From a virus: a stretch of DNA of 55,015 bases. Under the pieces are notes generated by a model. The model saw only the letters and a list, made by a program, of their open reading frames with translations. It searched no databases and was not told where the DNA came from. Below are positions 28,248-38,040 of the stretch, piece by piece. The stretch covers positions 1-55,015 of the IMG/VR virus record IMGVR_UViG_3300023179_000134, one strand, 5' to 3'. A program made the translations under genes and the position numbers. Within the stretch, counting starts at the first letter, position 1. The number at the start of each line of letters is the position of its first letter.

Positions 28248-30614
28248 ATGCCTACATTTTATCATGCAACTTCAGCTGATAGAGCTTCTGTGCTCTATGA
28301 CTACAAGACCATAGATACTTCTAAAGATATTGTATTTTCTTTTGATTATAATTGTTCAGGCGCTGGTCTTTCTGGTATAGATGGGTTTAGTTTATTTCTC
28401 ACCGAAAGTATTTCAGGACCCGTTGGCGGCGCTATTGGACCAGGTCTTGGCGTTACTTCTTTAAGCGCACTGTCAAATGTTAATTGTTTTACTAACCCTT
28501 TCCCGCCATTCGATATTATTTGTATAGGTACACCGGTATTATACGGCGGTGCAGAAAATAGTGTTCTTGCTATTGGATTTGATATAAGCGGAAGATTTGG
28601 GTCAGGAAACTATTACGGTCTTACTGGCCCTAGCGAAGAAGTGCCCAATACTATTTCTCTTAGAAGCGGTAAAGCCCAGAATTATGAATTTTTATACAAA
28701 ACCCCTCCGCTACACACATCTGCATTTGAAGAGCCTTTTTATCTTTATTCTACTCAAACAACAGGGTACAATACATTTAGAGCAAGACTAACTAACTTAG
28801 GTAAGACAATAATTTTGGATCACAAAATAGGTGAGGGTAAATATAATAATATATTTAAACAGAATATCCCCTACGATTTACCGCAATATATTTATGGCTG
28901 TATAGGGTTCAGTACAAACATTGATAAAGACACTATTAATTTAAGAGTTAAAAATTTTCATGAAAACGGGTTTTTTGTTACCCCTACAGTAACACCGTCG
29001 TTTACACCTACTGTTACCCCTACACCAACAGTAACACCTACCAAGACAGTAACACCTTCAGTAACGCCTTCAAATACAGTTACACCATCTATTACGCCTT
29101 CGAATACAGTTACACCATCTATTACGCCTTCGAATACGGTAACGCCTTCTATCACCCCTTCGAATACAGTTACACCATCTATTACGCCTTCGAATACGGT
29201 AACGCCTTCTATAACCCCTTCGAATACACCCACTAATTCTGAAACACCTACAAACACGCCTACACCTACGGAAACACCTACAAGAACACCTACAGCAACA
29301 GTTACAGTAACACCTACATTTACCCCAACTAATACTAGAACACCTACAGTGACACCTACATTTACTCCAACTAATACTAGAACACCTACAGTAACGCCAA
29401 CAAATACAAGAACACCCACTGTTACACCTACTGTTACACCATCTACAACTAAGATTAACTACAAGATGTATCCCTCCGATCAAACTAATATTATTATTAA
29501 TGATAATACAGTGGCAACGCCTTACCCGGTTGAATTTACTGTGTCAGGCATTACTAGAATAGTAGAAAAAGTAACTATTAAATTGCTTGATTATAATCAT
29601 CAATTTACAGGTGATGTAGCTATGTTACTAGTAGCTCCAAATGGCATATCAACTATTATTGCTGGAAGAGTTGGTGAAGATTCAGCTATTAATGTAAATG
29701 TAATGTTAGATCAAGACGCAAGTCAGCCCTGGAACGGATATACCTCAGGTACCTTTAAGCCTAATACAACCGCTGATGACTTCCCATTTGATAATATTAA
29801 TGGTTGCCCGGTAGGTCCTTATAATACTTCTCTAGATGCATTCTTCTATATGTCGCCTGGCGATGCTAACGGTACATGGAAGCTATATATTCAGGACTTT
29901 GCACCGGTAGATAGCGGTACAATGCAAAGTGCGCAATTATATCTATATCAAGTTTCACCATTTGCTTCACCAACACCTACAGCCACACCTACAAAGACAC
30001 CTACAGTAACACCGACTATTACACCTACGTTCCCATTACCTTCTAACAGCGCTACACCTACAGTAACACCTTCTCCTACAGTAACCCCTTCAATAACAGT
30101 TACACAATCCAATATAGATTATGTCTCTTACCCTTCATCTACAACTAATTTAATAATTATAGATGAAAGCATTGCATCGCCGTACCCCCTCGACTTTAAT
30201 GTATCAGGATTAGTCGGTACATATTCGAAGGTCACAGTTCAGCTTAGTGGATATTATCACGACTTTACAGAGGACGTAGTAATGCTTCTTGTTTCGCCAA
30301 CTAACACTACTTGCTTATTAGCAGGTAGAATAGGATTAAATTCTGCTATTGACACTTATGTAACTCTTGATCAGTATGCTGGTACGCCATGGGACGGGTA
30401 CAGCTCTGGATACTATAGGACCAACAGTACTTCAAATACATTTGCAATGAGTAGTAATAACGGCTGCCCTTCAGGCCCTTATAATACATCACTTTCAGTC
30501 TATAATAATATTAATGCAGCAAATGCTAACGGTACATGGAAGCTATATATTCAAGATTTTGCATTTAGTGACACCGGTAGTTTGTATAACGCTACATTAA
30601 GATTTCACAAATAA
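28248..30614 (+). CDS. Adhesin: lectin-like domain, Thr/Pro stalk, two P-domains
   Basis: 788 residues. Residues 1-245 look like an L-type lectin fold ([49 protein letters not shown]). Residues about 245-405 are a Thr/Pro/Ser array including five exact-length decapeptide units [10 protein letters not shown]. Residues about 405-570 form a P/Homo-B-type beta sandwich ([27 protein letters not shown]). A second Thr/Pro linker (about 575-620) and a second P-domain follow. Carbohydrate binding is expected for the lectin part; P-domains usually serve adhesion or stability. Directly upstream of the glycosyltransferase cassette. Confidence 0.8.
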   Translation: MPTFYHATSADRASVLYDYKTIDTSKDIVFSFDYNCSGAGLSGIDGFSLFLTESISGPVGGAIGPGLGVTSLSALSNVNCFTNPFPPFDIICIGTPVLYGGAENSVLAIGFDISGRFGSGNYYGLTGPSEEVPNTISLRSGKAQNYEFLYKTPPLHTSAFEEPFYLYSTQTTGYNTFRARLTNLGKTIILDHKIGEGKYNNIFKQNIPYDLPQYIYGCIGFSTNIDKDTINLRVKNFHENGFFVTPTVTPSFTPTVTPTPTVTPTKTVTPSVTPSNTVTPSITPSNTVTPSITPSNTVTPSITPSNTVTPSITPSNTVTPSITPSNTPTNSETPTNTPTPTETPTRTPTATVTVTPTFTPTNTRTPTVTPTFTPTNTRTPTVTPTNTRTPTVTPTVTPSTTKINYKMYPSDQTNIIINDNTVATPYPVEFTVSGITRIVEKVTIKLLDYNHQFTGDVAMLLVAPNGISTIIAGRVGEDSAINVNVMLDQDASQPWNGYTSGTFKPNTTADDFPFDNINGCPVGPYNTSLDAFFYMSPGDANGTWKLYIQDFAPVDSGTMQSAQLYLYQVSPFASPTPTATPTKTPTVTPTITPTFPLPSNSATPTVTPSPTVTPSITVTQSNIDYVSYPSSTTNLIIIDESIASPYPLDFNVSGLVGTYSKVTVQLSGYYHDFTEDVVMLLVSPTNTTCLLAGRIGLNSAIDTYVTLDQYAGTPWDGYSSGYYRTNSTSNTFAMSSNNGCPSGPYNTSLSVYNNINAANANGTWKLYIQDFAFSDTGSLYNATLRFHK
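29068..29217 (+). repeat. 30-bp tandem repeat, five units, in frame
   Basis: Five contiguous 30-bp units (starts 29068, 29098, 29128, 29158, 29188) encode [10 protein letters not shown]. Units differ only at synonymous or few positions, e.g. ACAGTTACACCA versus ACGGTAACGCCT. Units 1, 2 and 4 resemble each other, as do 3 and 5, which suggests duplication of a two-unit block. Confidence 0.9.
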
Positions 30615-30641
30615 AAAATATTGATTTAACCGCATTGGTTA

Positions 30642-30649
30642 TTAAAATA
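30642..30649 (+). promoter_or_regulatory. Variant late-promoter-like TTAAAATA
   Basis: An extra A relative to the consensus; ends 5 nt before the GTG at 30655, ahead of the glycosylation cassette. Confidence 0.35.
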
Positions 30650-30654
30650 TTAAA

Positions 30655-31923
30655 GTGAAAAACAGTAAAGACAAGATATTTATTTCTATTGCATCATATA
30701 GAGACCCCCAGCTAGTACCAACTCTTAGAGACTGCGTTGCCAATGCTAAATACCCGGAAAACTTAGCATTTACTATTTGCTGGCAAAAAGACGACAAAGA
30801 GTCTTTAGAAGAATTTGCAAATGACCCTAGAGTACAATATATAGAGATACCTTATAATGAGAGTAAAGGTACGTGCTGGGCTAGAAGCAAAATCCAGGAT
30901 AATTATAACAATGAAAAGTATTATCTTCAGCTAGATAGCCATCATCGTTTTGTAAAAGATTGGGATGAAAAATGTATAGGCATGGTAAAGCAGCTTCAAA
31001 AGAAAGGTCATAAAAAACCTCTCTTAACTGGTTATATTTCTAGTTTTAATCCTGACAACGACCCTGCAGAACGAATTCAAGTACCTTGGAAGATGAATTT
31101 TGATCGGTTTATACCGGAAGGCGCTGTTTTCTTTTTACCTGCATCAATTGACGACTATAAAGAAAGAATAGAGCCGCTACCAGCTCGATTTGTATCTGCG
31201 CATTTTATTTTTACTTTAGGTAAATGGGTAAAAGAAGTGCCCTACGACCCTAACTATTACTTTCATGGTGAAGAGATTAATTTAGCTGTTCGGTCTTATA
31301 CATGGGGATATGATTTATTTCACCCGCATATGGTGATAGCCTGGCATGAATATACTAGAAGAGGCAGAACAAAGCATTGGGACGATGTAAAAGATTGGGG
31401 CGAACTGAATAGGCTGTCACATCTTCGCAATAGAAAGTTATTTGAAATGGATGGTGAAGTTAATGATATTAAATGGGGTAAGTATGGTTTTGGCAAGGCC
31501 AGATCTTTACAAGATTATGAGAAATATTCTGGGCTTTGTTTCAAGAAGCGTGCTGTACAGAGGTGGACACTTGAAAATAAGTTAGCACCGAACCCAAACA
31601 ACGATCTTACACCTGAAGAATATGATAAATCTTTCTTAAAAATCTTTAAGCATTGTATTGATGTGGGATATGATCGTGTGCCTGAGAAAGATTATGACTT
31701 CTGGTGCGTTGCTTTTAAAGATAAAGAAGGTAAAGACGTATATAGAAAAGATGCTGATCGCGCAGAAATTGATAGAATGTTTAACGACCCAGACAAGTAT
31801 TGCAAAATATGGAGAGAGTTTAATGCTGAAGAACTACCTCATAGCTGGATAGTATGGCCCCATAGTGTATCAAAAGGATGGGCTGATCCTATCACTGGTG
31901 TAATTGGTAATAGAGTAAGTTAA
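30655..31923 (+). CDS. GT60-like (GlcNAc-transferase family) glycosyltransferase
   Basis: 422 residues from a GTG start. The N-terminus KIFISIASYRDPQLVPTLRDCVANAKYPENL, the block GTCWARSKIQDNY and YYLQLDSHHRFVKDWDEKCI (catalytic-type DxH, Asp94-His96) match the GT60/Pfam Glyco_transf_GlcNAc pattern. Characterised eukaryotic members transfer GlcNAc to Thr in mucin-like domains or to hydroxyproline. Later parts (VPYDPNYYFHGEEINLAVRSYTWGYDLFHP) fit the acceptor side. Cytoplasmic, no signal peptide. First of five tightly packed genes, just after a Thr/Pro-rich adhesin gene, so that adhesin is a plausible acceptor. Acceptor and sugar are inferred. Confidence 0.82.
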   Translation: MKNSKDKIFISIASYRDPQLVPTLRDCVANAKYPENLAFTICWQKDDKESLEEFANDPRVQYIEIPYNESKGTCWARSKIQDNYNNEKYYLQLDSHHRFVKDWDEKCIGMVKQLQKKGHKKPLLTGYISSFNPDNDPAERIQVPWKMNFDRFIPEGAVFFLPASIDDYKERIEPLPARFVSAHFIFTLGKWVKEVPYDPNYYFHGEEINLAVRSYTWGYDLFHPHMVIAWHEYTRRGRTKHWDDVKDWGELNRLSHLRNRKLFEMDGEVNDIKWGKYGFGKARSLQDYEKYSGLCFKKRAVQRWTLENKLAPNPNNDLTPEEYDKSFLKIFKHCIDVGYDRVPEKDYDFWCVAFKDKEGKDVYRKDADRAEIDRMFNDPDKYCKIWREFNAEELPHSWIVWPHSVSKGWADPITGVIGNRVS

Positions 31924-32706
31924 ATGAATAAGTTTTGCTTTGCAACAGAAGCTACTTATCCTAACTATACTCGTAGAATTAAAGAGAATATTTTAGGTGA
32001 TTATATTAGATTTGAATTAGATAAGAGAGAAATCCCATATATAATCTCAACTAATAGACCACAAGACTTTGATGAATTTAAAGGTCACCCTTTTATAAAA
32101 GTTTTTAGTATTGATGAATTGCGTAATGATGTAAAAGAGTCGTTTGAATATGAGCTCTACCCAGAAGACCCAAAAGGGTTATATCCTAGCAAATACCCAT
32201 GGAATGCAAGAAGATTTACTTTAAGAAAGGCAGCAGAACTTGGATGTAATTCTTGTTATTATTTTGAAGCTGATATGAAAGTTAATCATTGGTTAAATCT
32301 TTCTAATGAGGAGTTTTTTAAGATATTAAATGAAATTTATTCACCCAACACTTTAACAACTAATACAACAATCTTTAGATATAAAAACAAAAGACCTGAT
32401 GATGTTTTTAATTATCATGACAAATATATTGAAACGTTCGGATATAATTTTCAACCCGATCAATACGATACAGTAGACGGTACTCTTCAGTTTTATATGG
32501 GAGAATCGGTTGATGCTCTTATGAATTTTTATAAAAATTGGAATGAATTAGCTTTATTTGGATATAGAAATTCAGTTAATGGAGACTTTGGTTATAAAAA
32601 CAATGCACACGCTGTACTTTCTTTTGCTATACCTGCTTCAAATTTTACTTTAAGAGAACATGGGTTACCGTTTTTTCCTGAACATCATTTTGAAGAAAGA
32701 TACTAA
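31924..32706 (+). CDS. Probable glycosyltransferase-related protein
   Basis: 260 residues, starting directly after the GT60 stop codon. It has a Rossmann/GT-A-like beginning (NKFCFATEATYPNYTRRI, IPYIISTNRPQDFDEF), then ARRFTLRKAAELGCNSCYYFEADMKVN. There an EAD stands where GT-A enzymes carry DxD after a hydrophobic strand. The end (LREHGLPFFPEHHFEERY) is His/Glu-rich. No family name can be assigned. Context, between two transferases in an overlapping operon, supports sugar transfer. Alternatively it is a catalytically inactive partner. Confidence 0.5.
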   Translation: MNKFCFATEATYPNYTRRIKENILGDYIRFELDKREIPYIISTNRPQDFDEFKGHPFIKVFSIDELRNDVKESFEYELYPEDPKGLYPSKYPWNARRFTLRKAAELGCNSCYYFEADMKVNHWLNLSNEEFFKILNEIYSPNTLTTNTTIFRYKNKRPDDVFNYHDKYIETFGYNFQPDQYDTVDGTLQFYMGESVDALMNFYKNWNELALFGYRNSVNGDFGYKNNAHAVLSFAIPASNFTLREHGLPFFPEHHFEERY

Positions 32707-33362
32707 TGAATTTATTAATTAAATTCCCGACTAGGGGCCGTCCAGAAAAGTTTAAAAGCACCTTTAATAGGTACTATTCATTATTATCTAAGAAAAGGGA
32801 TGTGAAATTTGTATTTACTTTTGATGAGGATGATACAACCATGAATAATGATGATATAAGGTCGTTTTTAAGCCCATACTCTAATATATGCGAACTTAAT
32901 TATGGGCAGTGTAAGAATAAAATAGAAGCTATTAATGCTAATTTAGACGATAAGCAGTTTGATGTACTTTTACTTGCAAGTGATGATTTAGTTCCATATG
33001 CGCAGTCTTATGATGATAATATATTGTCGCATATGGAAGAGGCTTTTCCTGATACTGATGGTAGTTTACAGTATTACACACCCATGTGGGCAGATACTTT
33101 AGATATAATGTGTATTCTCGGATTTAAATATTATAAAAGATTTAATTATATTTATCACCCATCCTATAAAGGGCTGTTTTGTGATAACGAATTTACTGAT
33201 GTTAAAAAATTTTTAGGTAAAAATAAATTTGTTTGCGAGCAATTGTTTGATCATAATTATATACAAGGCGATCCTACAGCTTGTAGGAGTAATAATAGTG
33301 ATTTTCAACGCGATGACTGGTGTAATTACGAAGAACGTAAAAAAATTAACTACGGGTTGTAA
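32706..33362 (+). CDS. GT-A type glycosyltransferase-like protein
   Basis: 218 residues; its ATG overlaps the previous stop. LLIKFPTRGRPEKFKSTFNRYYSLLS at the start is typical of family-2-like transferases ('PTR.RP..l...l'). A DEDD (44-47) follows the second strand, and VLLLASDDLVPY (about 88-99) supplies the SDD metal site equivalent. The C-terminus includes HNYIQGDPTACRSN. Short for a complete family-2 enzyme but plausible as a compact one. The acceptor cannot be deduced. Confidence 0.62.
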   Translation: MNLLIKFPTRGRPEKFKSTFNRYYSLLSKKRDVKFVFTFDEDDTTMNNDDIRSFLSPYSNICELNYGQCKNKIEAINANLDDKQFDVLLLASDDLVPYAQSYDDNILSHMEEAFPDTDGSLQYYTPMWADTLDIMCILGFKYYKRFNYIYHPSYKGLFCDNEFTDVKKFLGKNKFVCEQLFDHNYIQGDPTACRSNNSDFQRDDWCNYEERKKINYGL

Positions 33363-33363
33363 T

Positions 33364-34884
33364 ATGTTTTCTATTTTAGGTACAATATTTGCAAATAAAG
33401 GATATTATATAAATCTAGACTCTTCCTTAGACCGCAAAGAACATATAGAGAATCAAATATTAAAGTATGATATAAAAAATCTTAAAAGGTTTTCTGCTTT
33501 AACAGATGAGCTTAGACAGTGCACTGCTACTAAAAGCCAAAAAGCTGTTTTTGAACAAGCATTAAAAGAAGACTATGAAGTTATTTTTGTATCAGAAGAT
33601 GATTTTGATATTTTAGATACTGTCATTACTTTAAATGGTCAAGAAGTGCCTATTAAGGAGCATTTAGCTTCTTTAAAAGCTGAATTAGACACTATAGAAT
33701 GGGACGTTTTTATGTTTGGATGCACACCTAAAACATTTCTTATTCCTTATACATCTAATATTAGCTTAATAAACAAAAGTACCGGTGCATGGGCCTATCT
33801 TATTAAAAAGAGAGCTATGCAGTACATACTAGACAACTTCAATTATAAAAGAGATTATCAGGCAATAGATGATATTTTGCCAATTTTAAATTTTAGAGGG
33901 TTTAAAACATATTGCGCCACGCCTATTACCATCCATCATGCAAAAGGGTTTGAGTCAACCTTAAACCCTCAAGGTCCCGTTAATTACGACAATATGATAG
34001 AAGGTAGCTATTACAAATACTTAAAAGATTTTATAAAGCCAAATTATTTAGATCAGTATGAAGTAGAGAGAAAACTCACCATAGTAGTAACCGGGCATTT
34101 TGTAGATAACTTTTTATACTATTTAAGATACCTTTTGCATAGCTTACCAGAAGAGATTAAAAAGTGTAGGTTTTTAATTTATTACGATCATAATCCTAAT
34201 ATAGAGAATCCTATACTACCTCTAATACATTATTTTTATAATAGAAATAATACTATTACTTACGATATTAAATTTGTAAAATACGGTCTTATTGATGCAG
34301 TAAAGACTTGTTTAGAAGATATTACTACTCCATATTTTATGTTCTTAGAACACGATTGGGTATTTCTTAAGAAAGATAATATAAACTTTAAATCTATTAT
34401 TAACGCTTTTGACAAATATAATTTTATTCATTCAGTTTACTTAAACAAGGATAATAACGTAATGAGAGGATTTGAAATATGTCAAGATGTTACTGGTCAA
34501 ACAACCCCGTATGAATTAGAAGAAAGAGTTAAAGAAATTAATCTTATTACTACATGTAGGTGGTCTAATAATCCTGCCATACATAGAACTAGCAAATATA
34601 AAGAGTGGTATAACACATATCTTGCTTCTGTTCATAATAACGTTGGACATGGTCAACACGATGTTGAGGAAGTCATGATACCTACCTACAGAGACATTAT
34701 TTCTAAGTCAAAATGGATTGATATTAGAGATAGTTGGGGTACTTATTTATATGGTAATATCGGCGATGGTCCTTATGTTGGCCACACAGATGCTTCGCGA
34801 AGATATCTTACATCATCAAGGTCTCAACCAGAAATCGATGGCGACGAATATATAAAGAATAATCCCTTACCACAACATGATTAA
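33364..34884 (+). CDS. Two-domain glycosyltransferase (GT25-like plus second domain)
   Basis: 506 residues from the ATG at 33364, which follows the previous stop by one base. An upstream in-frame ATG at 33229 lies inside the previous gene and is unlikely. Residues 1-230 resemble GT25 (LPS-type galactosyltransferase): GYYINLDSSLDRKEHI, the conserved Cys/Ser stretch CTATKSQKAVFEQAL, and the acidic SEDDFD (77-82). Residues about 235-506 look like a second GT-A domain (LTIVVTGHFVDNFLYYLRYLL; YFMFLEHDWVF with EHD). This would let one polypeptide add two sugars. Overlaps the next gene by 8 bp. Confidence 0.7.
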   Translation: MFSILGTIFANKGYYINLDSSLDRKEHIENQILKYDIKNLKRFSALTDELRQCTATKSQKAVFEQALKEDYEVIFVSEDDFDILDTVITLNGQEVPIKEHLASLKAELDTIEWDVFMFGCTPKTFLIPYTSNISLINKSTGAWAYLIKKRAMQYILDNFNYKRDYQAIDDILPILNFRGFKTYCATPITIHHAKGFESTLNPQGPVNYDNMIEGSYYKYLKDFIKPNYLDQYEVERKLTIVVTGHFVDNFLYYLRYLLHSLPEEIKKCRFLIYYDHNPNIENPILPLIHYFYNRNNTITYDIKFVKYGLIDAVKTCLEDITTPYFMFLEHDWVFLKKDNINFKSIINAFDKYNFIHSVYLNKDNNVMRGFEICQDVTGQTTPYELEERVKEINLITTCRWSNNPAIHRTSKYKEWYNTYLASVHNNVGHGQHDVEEVMIPTYRDIISKSKWIDIRDSWGTYLYGNIGDGPYVGHTDASRRYLTSSRSQPEIDGDEYIKNNPLPQHD

Positions 34885-37189
34885 TATACAAAAAATTCTC
34901 AATTTTGAAAATAAAAAATTAGATCCTTCGATTGTAAATAGTGATCAAATAAAATACATTGTTACATATCTTTCTGAGGTCATAGATAATAATCTCGAGG
35001 GCGATATTGTTGAGTTAGGTTGCTATTTAGGAGAGACAAGCAAATATATTTCTAAAACTCTTGAAGTTGCTAAATCTAATAAAAAATATTATGTTTATGA
35101 TTCGTTTGAAGGATTGCCTGATTTATCTAAATTTGAAGAAGGTACAGGTTGGAAGCCCCGAACTCTTAATACAACGGAAGAAGTATTGAGAGCTAATTTT
35201 GAATTGAATAATGTCAACCTACCTATTATAACAAAATCGTGGTTTAAGGATATTAAAGAAGAACAGCTTCCAGATAAAATATCGTTTGCATTTTTAGATG
35301 GTGATTTCTATACTTCTATTTTTGAAAGTTTAGAAAAAATATATAATAGAGTAGTAGACGGTGGATATATATTAGTACACGACTATAAAAGAAATGACCT
35401 TCCGGGTGTTGAAGCTGCTATTTTAGAATATTTTAGACTTAACAATCTTAAATTAAATATAATAGAAGTTTGTGAACAATTAGCTGTAATATGCAAGAAC
35501 AGAGAAATTAAAAAAATAGAACCTCAAAAATCTAAATTTACCATAGTTACAGGCCTGTGGGATATTGGTAGGGACAAGCTTAAAGATGGTTGGTCACGCG
35601 GCTATTCGCACTATTTAACTAAGCTCGAAGAGCTTTTAAAAGCTGATTTTAATTTAATTATATTTGGTGATGAAGAATTAGAGAAATTTGTATTTGAGCG
35701 CCGTGATCAATACAACACACAATTTATTAAGCGCGGTATTGATTGGATCAAGAATATGCCATTTTATAGTAAAATACAAGAGATTAGAACTAATCCCGAT
35801 TGGTATAACCAAGCCGGCTGGCTATCAGAATCAACACAAGCAAAGCTAGAGATGTACAACCCTCTTGTTATGAGTAAGGTGTTTCTTTTAAATGATGCTA
35901 AAATATTAGATAAGTTTGATTCTGAGTTTTTATTTTGGCTAGATGCAGGTATTACAAATACTGTACACCCTGGATATTTTACGCATGATAAAGTATTAGA
36001 AAAACTACCAAAATTTTTAGATAAATTTTTATTTGTTAGCTTCCCTTACCCTGATGGTGGTGAAATTCATGGCTTTACAAGAACAAAAATGAATGAAGTG
36101 GCGCAAACAGAGAACGTAGAGTATGTTTGCCGCGCAGGCTTTTTTGGTGGGCCAAAAGAATTTATTTCTGAAATTAATACTATTTACTATAGTTTATTAA
36201 ATAGCACTTTATCAGAAGGGTATATGGGTACAGAAGAAAGTATTTTTACTTTAATGACCTATCTTCATCCCCATCTTTTTACAAGAGTATCGATAGATGG
36301 AAACGGACTCTTGGGTAAATTCTTTGAAGATTTAAAAAATTTAGATCTTACTGAACATGAGGCTCAGCTAGCTAGCAGGGTATTATCAGGAGTGAGCTTA
36401 TATGTTATAACCTTCAATTCGCCAAAGCAGTTTGAGGTTTTATGCGAATCATATCTTAAGCACCCAGGTTTTATAACAGAAACAAAAAATTATCTTCTCG
36501 ATAACAGTACAAATGAAAAGACTTTTGAAGAATATAGCAAGTTATGTAAAAAGTATAAATTTGAACATATTAAAAAAGATAATTTAGGTATTTGTGGTGG
36601 TAGGCAGTTTATAGCCGAACATTTTAATGAAAGCGATTCGAAGTATTGTATTTTTCTAGAAGATGATATGACACTCTGTACAGAAAACACACCTGTTTGT
36701 AGAAATGGGTTTCCTCGCTATACAAATAATCTTTTCTATAAAATAGTTAAAATTATGGATAAAGAAAAGTTTGATTTTCTTAAGTTTTCTTTTTCTGAAT
36801 TTTTTGGAGATAATTCTATTCAATGGGCATGGTATAACGTTCCTCAGGTTGTAAGAGAAAAGTTTTGGCCAAATAATAAAAAACTACCTAAGATGGGCCT
36901 AGACCCTAATGCACCGAAGACACAATTTAAAAATATAGGTATATTAGACAGTCTAAGCTATATTACTGGAGACATTTATTACTGTAATTGGCCTCAAATT
37001 GTATCTAAAGAGGGTAATAAGAAGATGTTTATTGATACTAAATGGGCGTCCCCCTTTGAACAGACGTGGATGTCGTATATGTATCAACTTACTAAGGAAA
37101 ATAAACTTAACGGTGCACTTTTATTACTATCTCCTATTGAACATAATCGCTTTGACCATTACGCTAATACATTAAGAAGAGAAAACTGA
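34877..37189 (+). CDS. Three-domain methyltransferase/glycosyltransferase fusion
   Basis: 770 residues. Residues 1-210 form a TylF-type SAM methyltransferase: VELGCYLGETS (45-55), YVYDSFEGLPD, FLDGDFY (139-145) and ILVHDYKRND. Residues about 220-490 (FTIVTGLWDIGRDKLKDGWSRGYSHYL; FLFWLDAGITNTV) resemble HtrL/YibB-type glycosyltransferases. Residues about 505-770 (YVITFNSPKQFEVLCESYL; GICGGRQFIAEHF; CIFLEDDMTLC) form a family-2-like transferase. It ends the cassette. A fusion of sugar O-methylation with two transferases implies a methyl-capped glycan of several sugars. Domain types are fairly clear, specificities unknown. Confidence 0.75.
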   Translation: MINIQKILNFENKKLDPSIVNSDQIKYIVTYLSEVIDNNLEGDIVELGCYLGETSKYISKTLEVAKSNKKYYVYDSFEGLPDLSKFEEGTGWKPRTLNTTEEVLRANFELNNVNLPIITKSWFKDIKEEQLPDKISFAFLDGDFYTSIFESLEKIYNRVVDGGYILVHDYKRNDLPGVEAAILEYFRLNNLKLNIIEVCEQLAVICKNREIKKIEPQKSKFTIVTGLWDIGRDKLKDGWSRGYSHYLTKLEELLKADFNLIIFGDEELEKFVFERRDQYNTQFIKRGIDWIKNMPFYSKIQEIRTNPDWYNQAGWLSESTQAKLEMYNPLVMSKVFLLNDAKILDKFDSEFLFWLDAGITNTVHPGYFTHDKVLEKLPKFLDKFLFVSFPYPDGGEIHGFTRTKMNEVAQTENVEYVCRAGFFGGPKEFISEINTIYYSLLNSTLSEGYMGTEESIFTLMTYLHPHLFTRVSIDGNGLLGKFFEDLKNLDLTEHEAQLASRVLSGVSLYVITFNSPKQFEVLCESYLKHPGFITETKNYLLDNSTNEKTFEEYSKLCKKYKFEHIKKDNLGICGGRQFIAEHFNESDSKYCIFLEDDMTLCTENTPVCRNGFPRYTNNLFYKIVKIMDKEKFDFLKFSFSEFFGDNSIQWAWYNVPQVVREKFWPNNKKLPKMGLDPNAPKTQFKNIGILDSLSYITGDIYYCNWPQIVSKEGNKKMFIDTKWASPFEQTWMSYMYQLTKENKLNGALLLLSPIEHNRFDHYANTLRREN

Positions 37190-37217
37190 TTTACCACGTT
37201 TAAATACGTGTGATTTA

Positions 37218-37225
37218 AGTAAATA
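37218..37225 (+). promoter_or_regulatory. Late-promoter-like AGTAAATA
   Basis: Ends 5 nt before the GTG at 37231. Just upstream lies a 5-bp inverted repeat (CACGT at 37195-37199, ACGTG at 37206-37210) around a second TTTAAATA. Confidence 0.5.
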
Positions 37226-37230
37226 ATAAT

Positions 37231-38028
37231 GTGAATTATGTTAATTATGTATTGTCGAGTGTTCAAATCCCTGGGTACCCTTCAGTATTAAATCATTACA
37301 TTTTTTTTGATCCCGTTCTAGGTACAATTGACTACCCGGCAAGTGCAAATGGTAGTTATTTCTCAGAAACAACAGGTACTTTTGTATACCCTGCCACAGC
37401 TAACGGTGGATTATTTTTCCCATGGGGGTATTCCGTTGAAAATACTACACTTAGCGCTGACTTAGGTGTTTTTAAAGGACAAGTTACTCTATTAATTAGC
37501 CCTTCATCTATAGACAATACTTACTTTACCACTTTAAAGATAATTTATGATTTTAACGACAATGACGTTATTAATATTGAAAAGGGTATTGTAGAAAATA
37601 TTTTACCCGGTAACGTCGCATTTCTAGATGCTGGCAACCCAAATGATAAGAATATTTCTCACGTTTATACTTCTAAATCGTTAAGCGGTACAACTTATTA
37701 CCCCACAGTAACTGTTCTTAACGGGAACATGGCGTTAAATGTTTTTAATTTAAAAATTACATTACTTCCCGGTACAGTATTTGATTTTGAAGATTTTCAT
37801 CTTATTAATACATCACAATTATCGAGATTTGATACACCTGATTTCAAGTCTTTAGAAGTTTTTGAGTTAGATGAATCCGATGTTAACTATGTATCTAATT
37901 TTTTACTTATTAGTTCCTATCCCACACCTACACCTACAATCACCCCCTACCCGACACCCACACCATCTGTTACACCTACAGCAACAGTTACCCCCACTTT
38001 AACAAGAACCCCTACCCCATCACCTTAA
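37231..38028 (+). CDS. Virion protein with Thr/Pro-rich C-terminal tail
   Basis: 265 residues from a GTG start placed by the octamer 5 nt upstream. Residues 1-228 are beta-rich (GTIDYPASANGSYFSETTGTFVYPATANGG contains an internal tandem; later GQVTLLISPSSIDNTYFTTLKIIYDFND). The last 35 residues are a Thr/Pro array ([20 protein letters not shown]) of the kind seen in three other proteins here. It directly follows the glycosylation cassette. The function is not recognised; a fibre or decoration protein whose tail is a glycan acceptor is an inference. Confidence 0.6.
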   Translation: MNYVNYVLSSVQIPGYPSVLNHYIFFDPVLGTIDYPASANGSYFSETTGTFVYPATANGGLFFPWGYSVENTTLSADLGVFKGQVTLLISPSSIDNTYFTTLKIIYDFNDNDVINIEKGIVENILPGNVAFLDAGNPNDKNISHVYTSKSLSGTTYYPTVTVLNGNMALNVFNLKITLLPGTVFDFEDFHLINTSQLSRFDTPDFKSLEVFELDESDVNYVSNFLLISSYPTPTPTITPYPTPTPSVTPTATVTPTLTRTPTPSP

Positions 38029-38034
38029 TAAATA
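38027..38034 (+). promoter_or_regulatory. Late-promoter-like AATAAATA
   Basis: Overlaps the upstream stop codon and ends 6 nt before the ATG at 38041. Confidence 0.6.
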
Positions 38035-38040
38035 TTTACT

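Noticed and set aside
29068-29217. Possible CRISPR array
   Set aside because: Units are contiguous without spacers and keep the reading frame.
28958-29483. Two overlapping minus-strand frames opposite the adhesin stalk
   Set aside because: Same mirror effect of the repeat; both lie within a clear plus-strand gene.
33229-33363. 45-residue N-terminal extension of the GT25-like protein
   Set aside because: It lies wholly inside the preceding gene in another frame; the ATG at 33364 follows that gene's stop and begins the family motif.
37195-37210. Hairpin CACGT...ACGTG as a terminator
   Set aside because: Only 5 bp, no T run after it; more likely incidental or part of promoter sequence.
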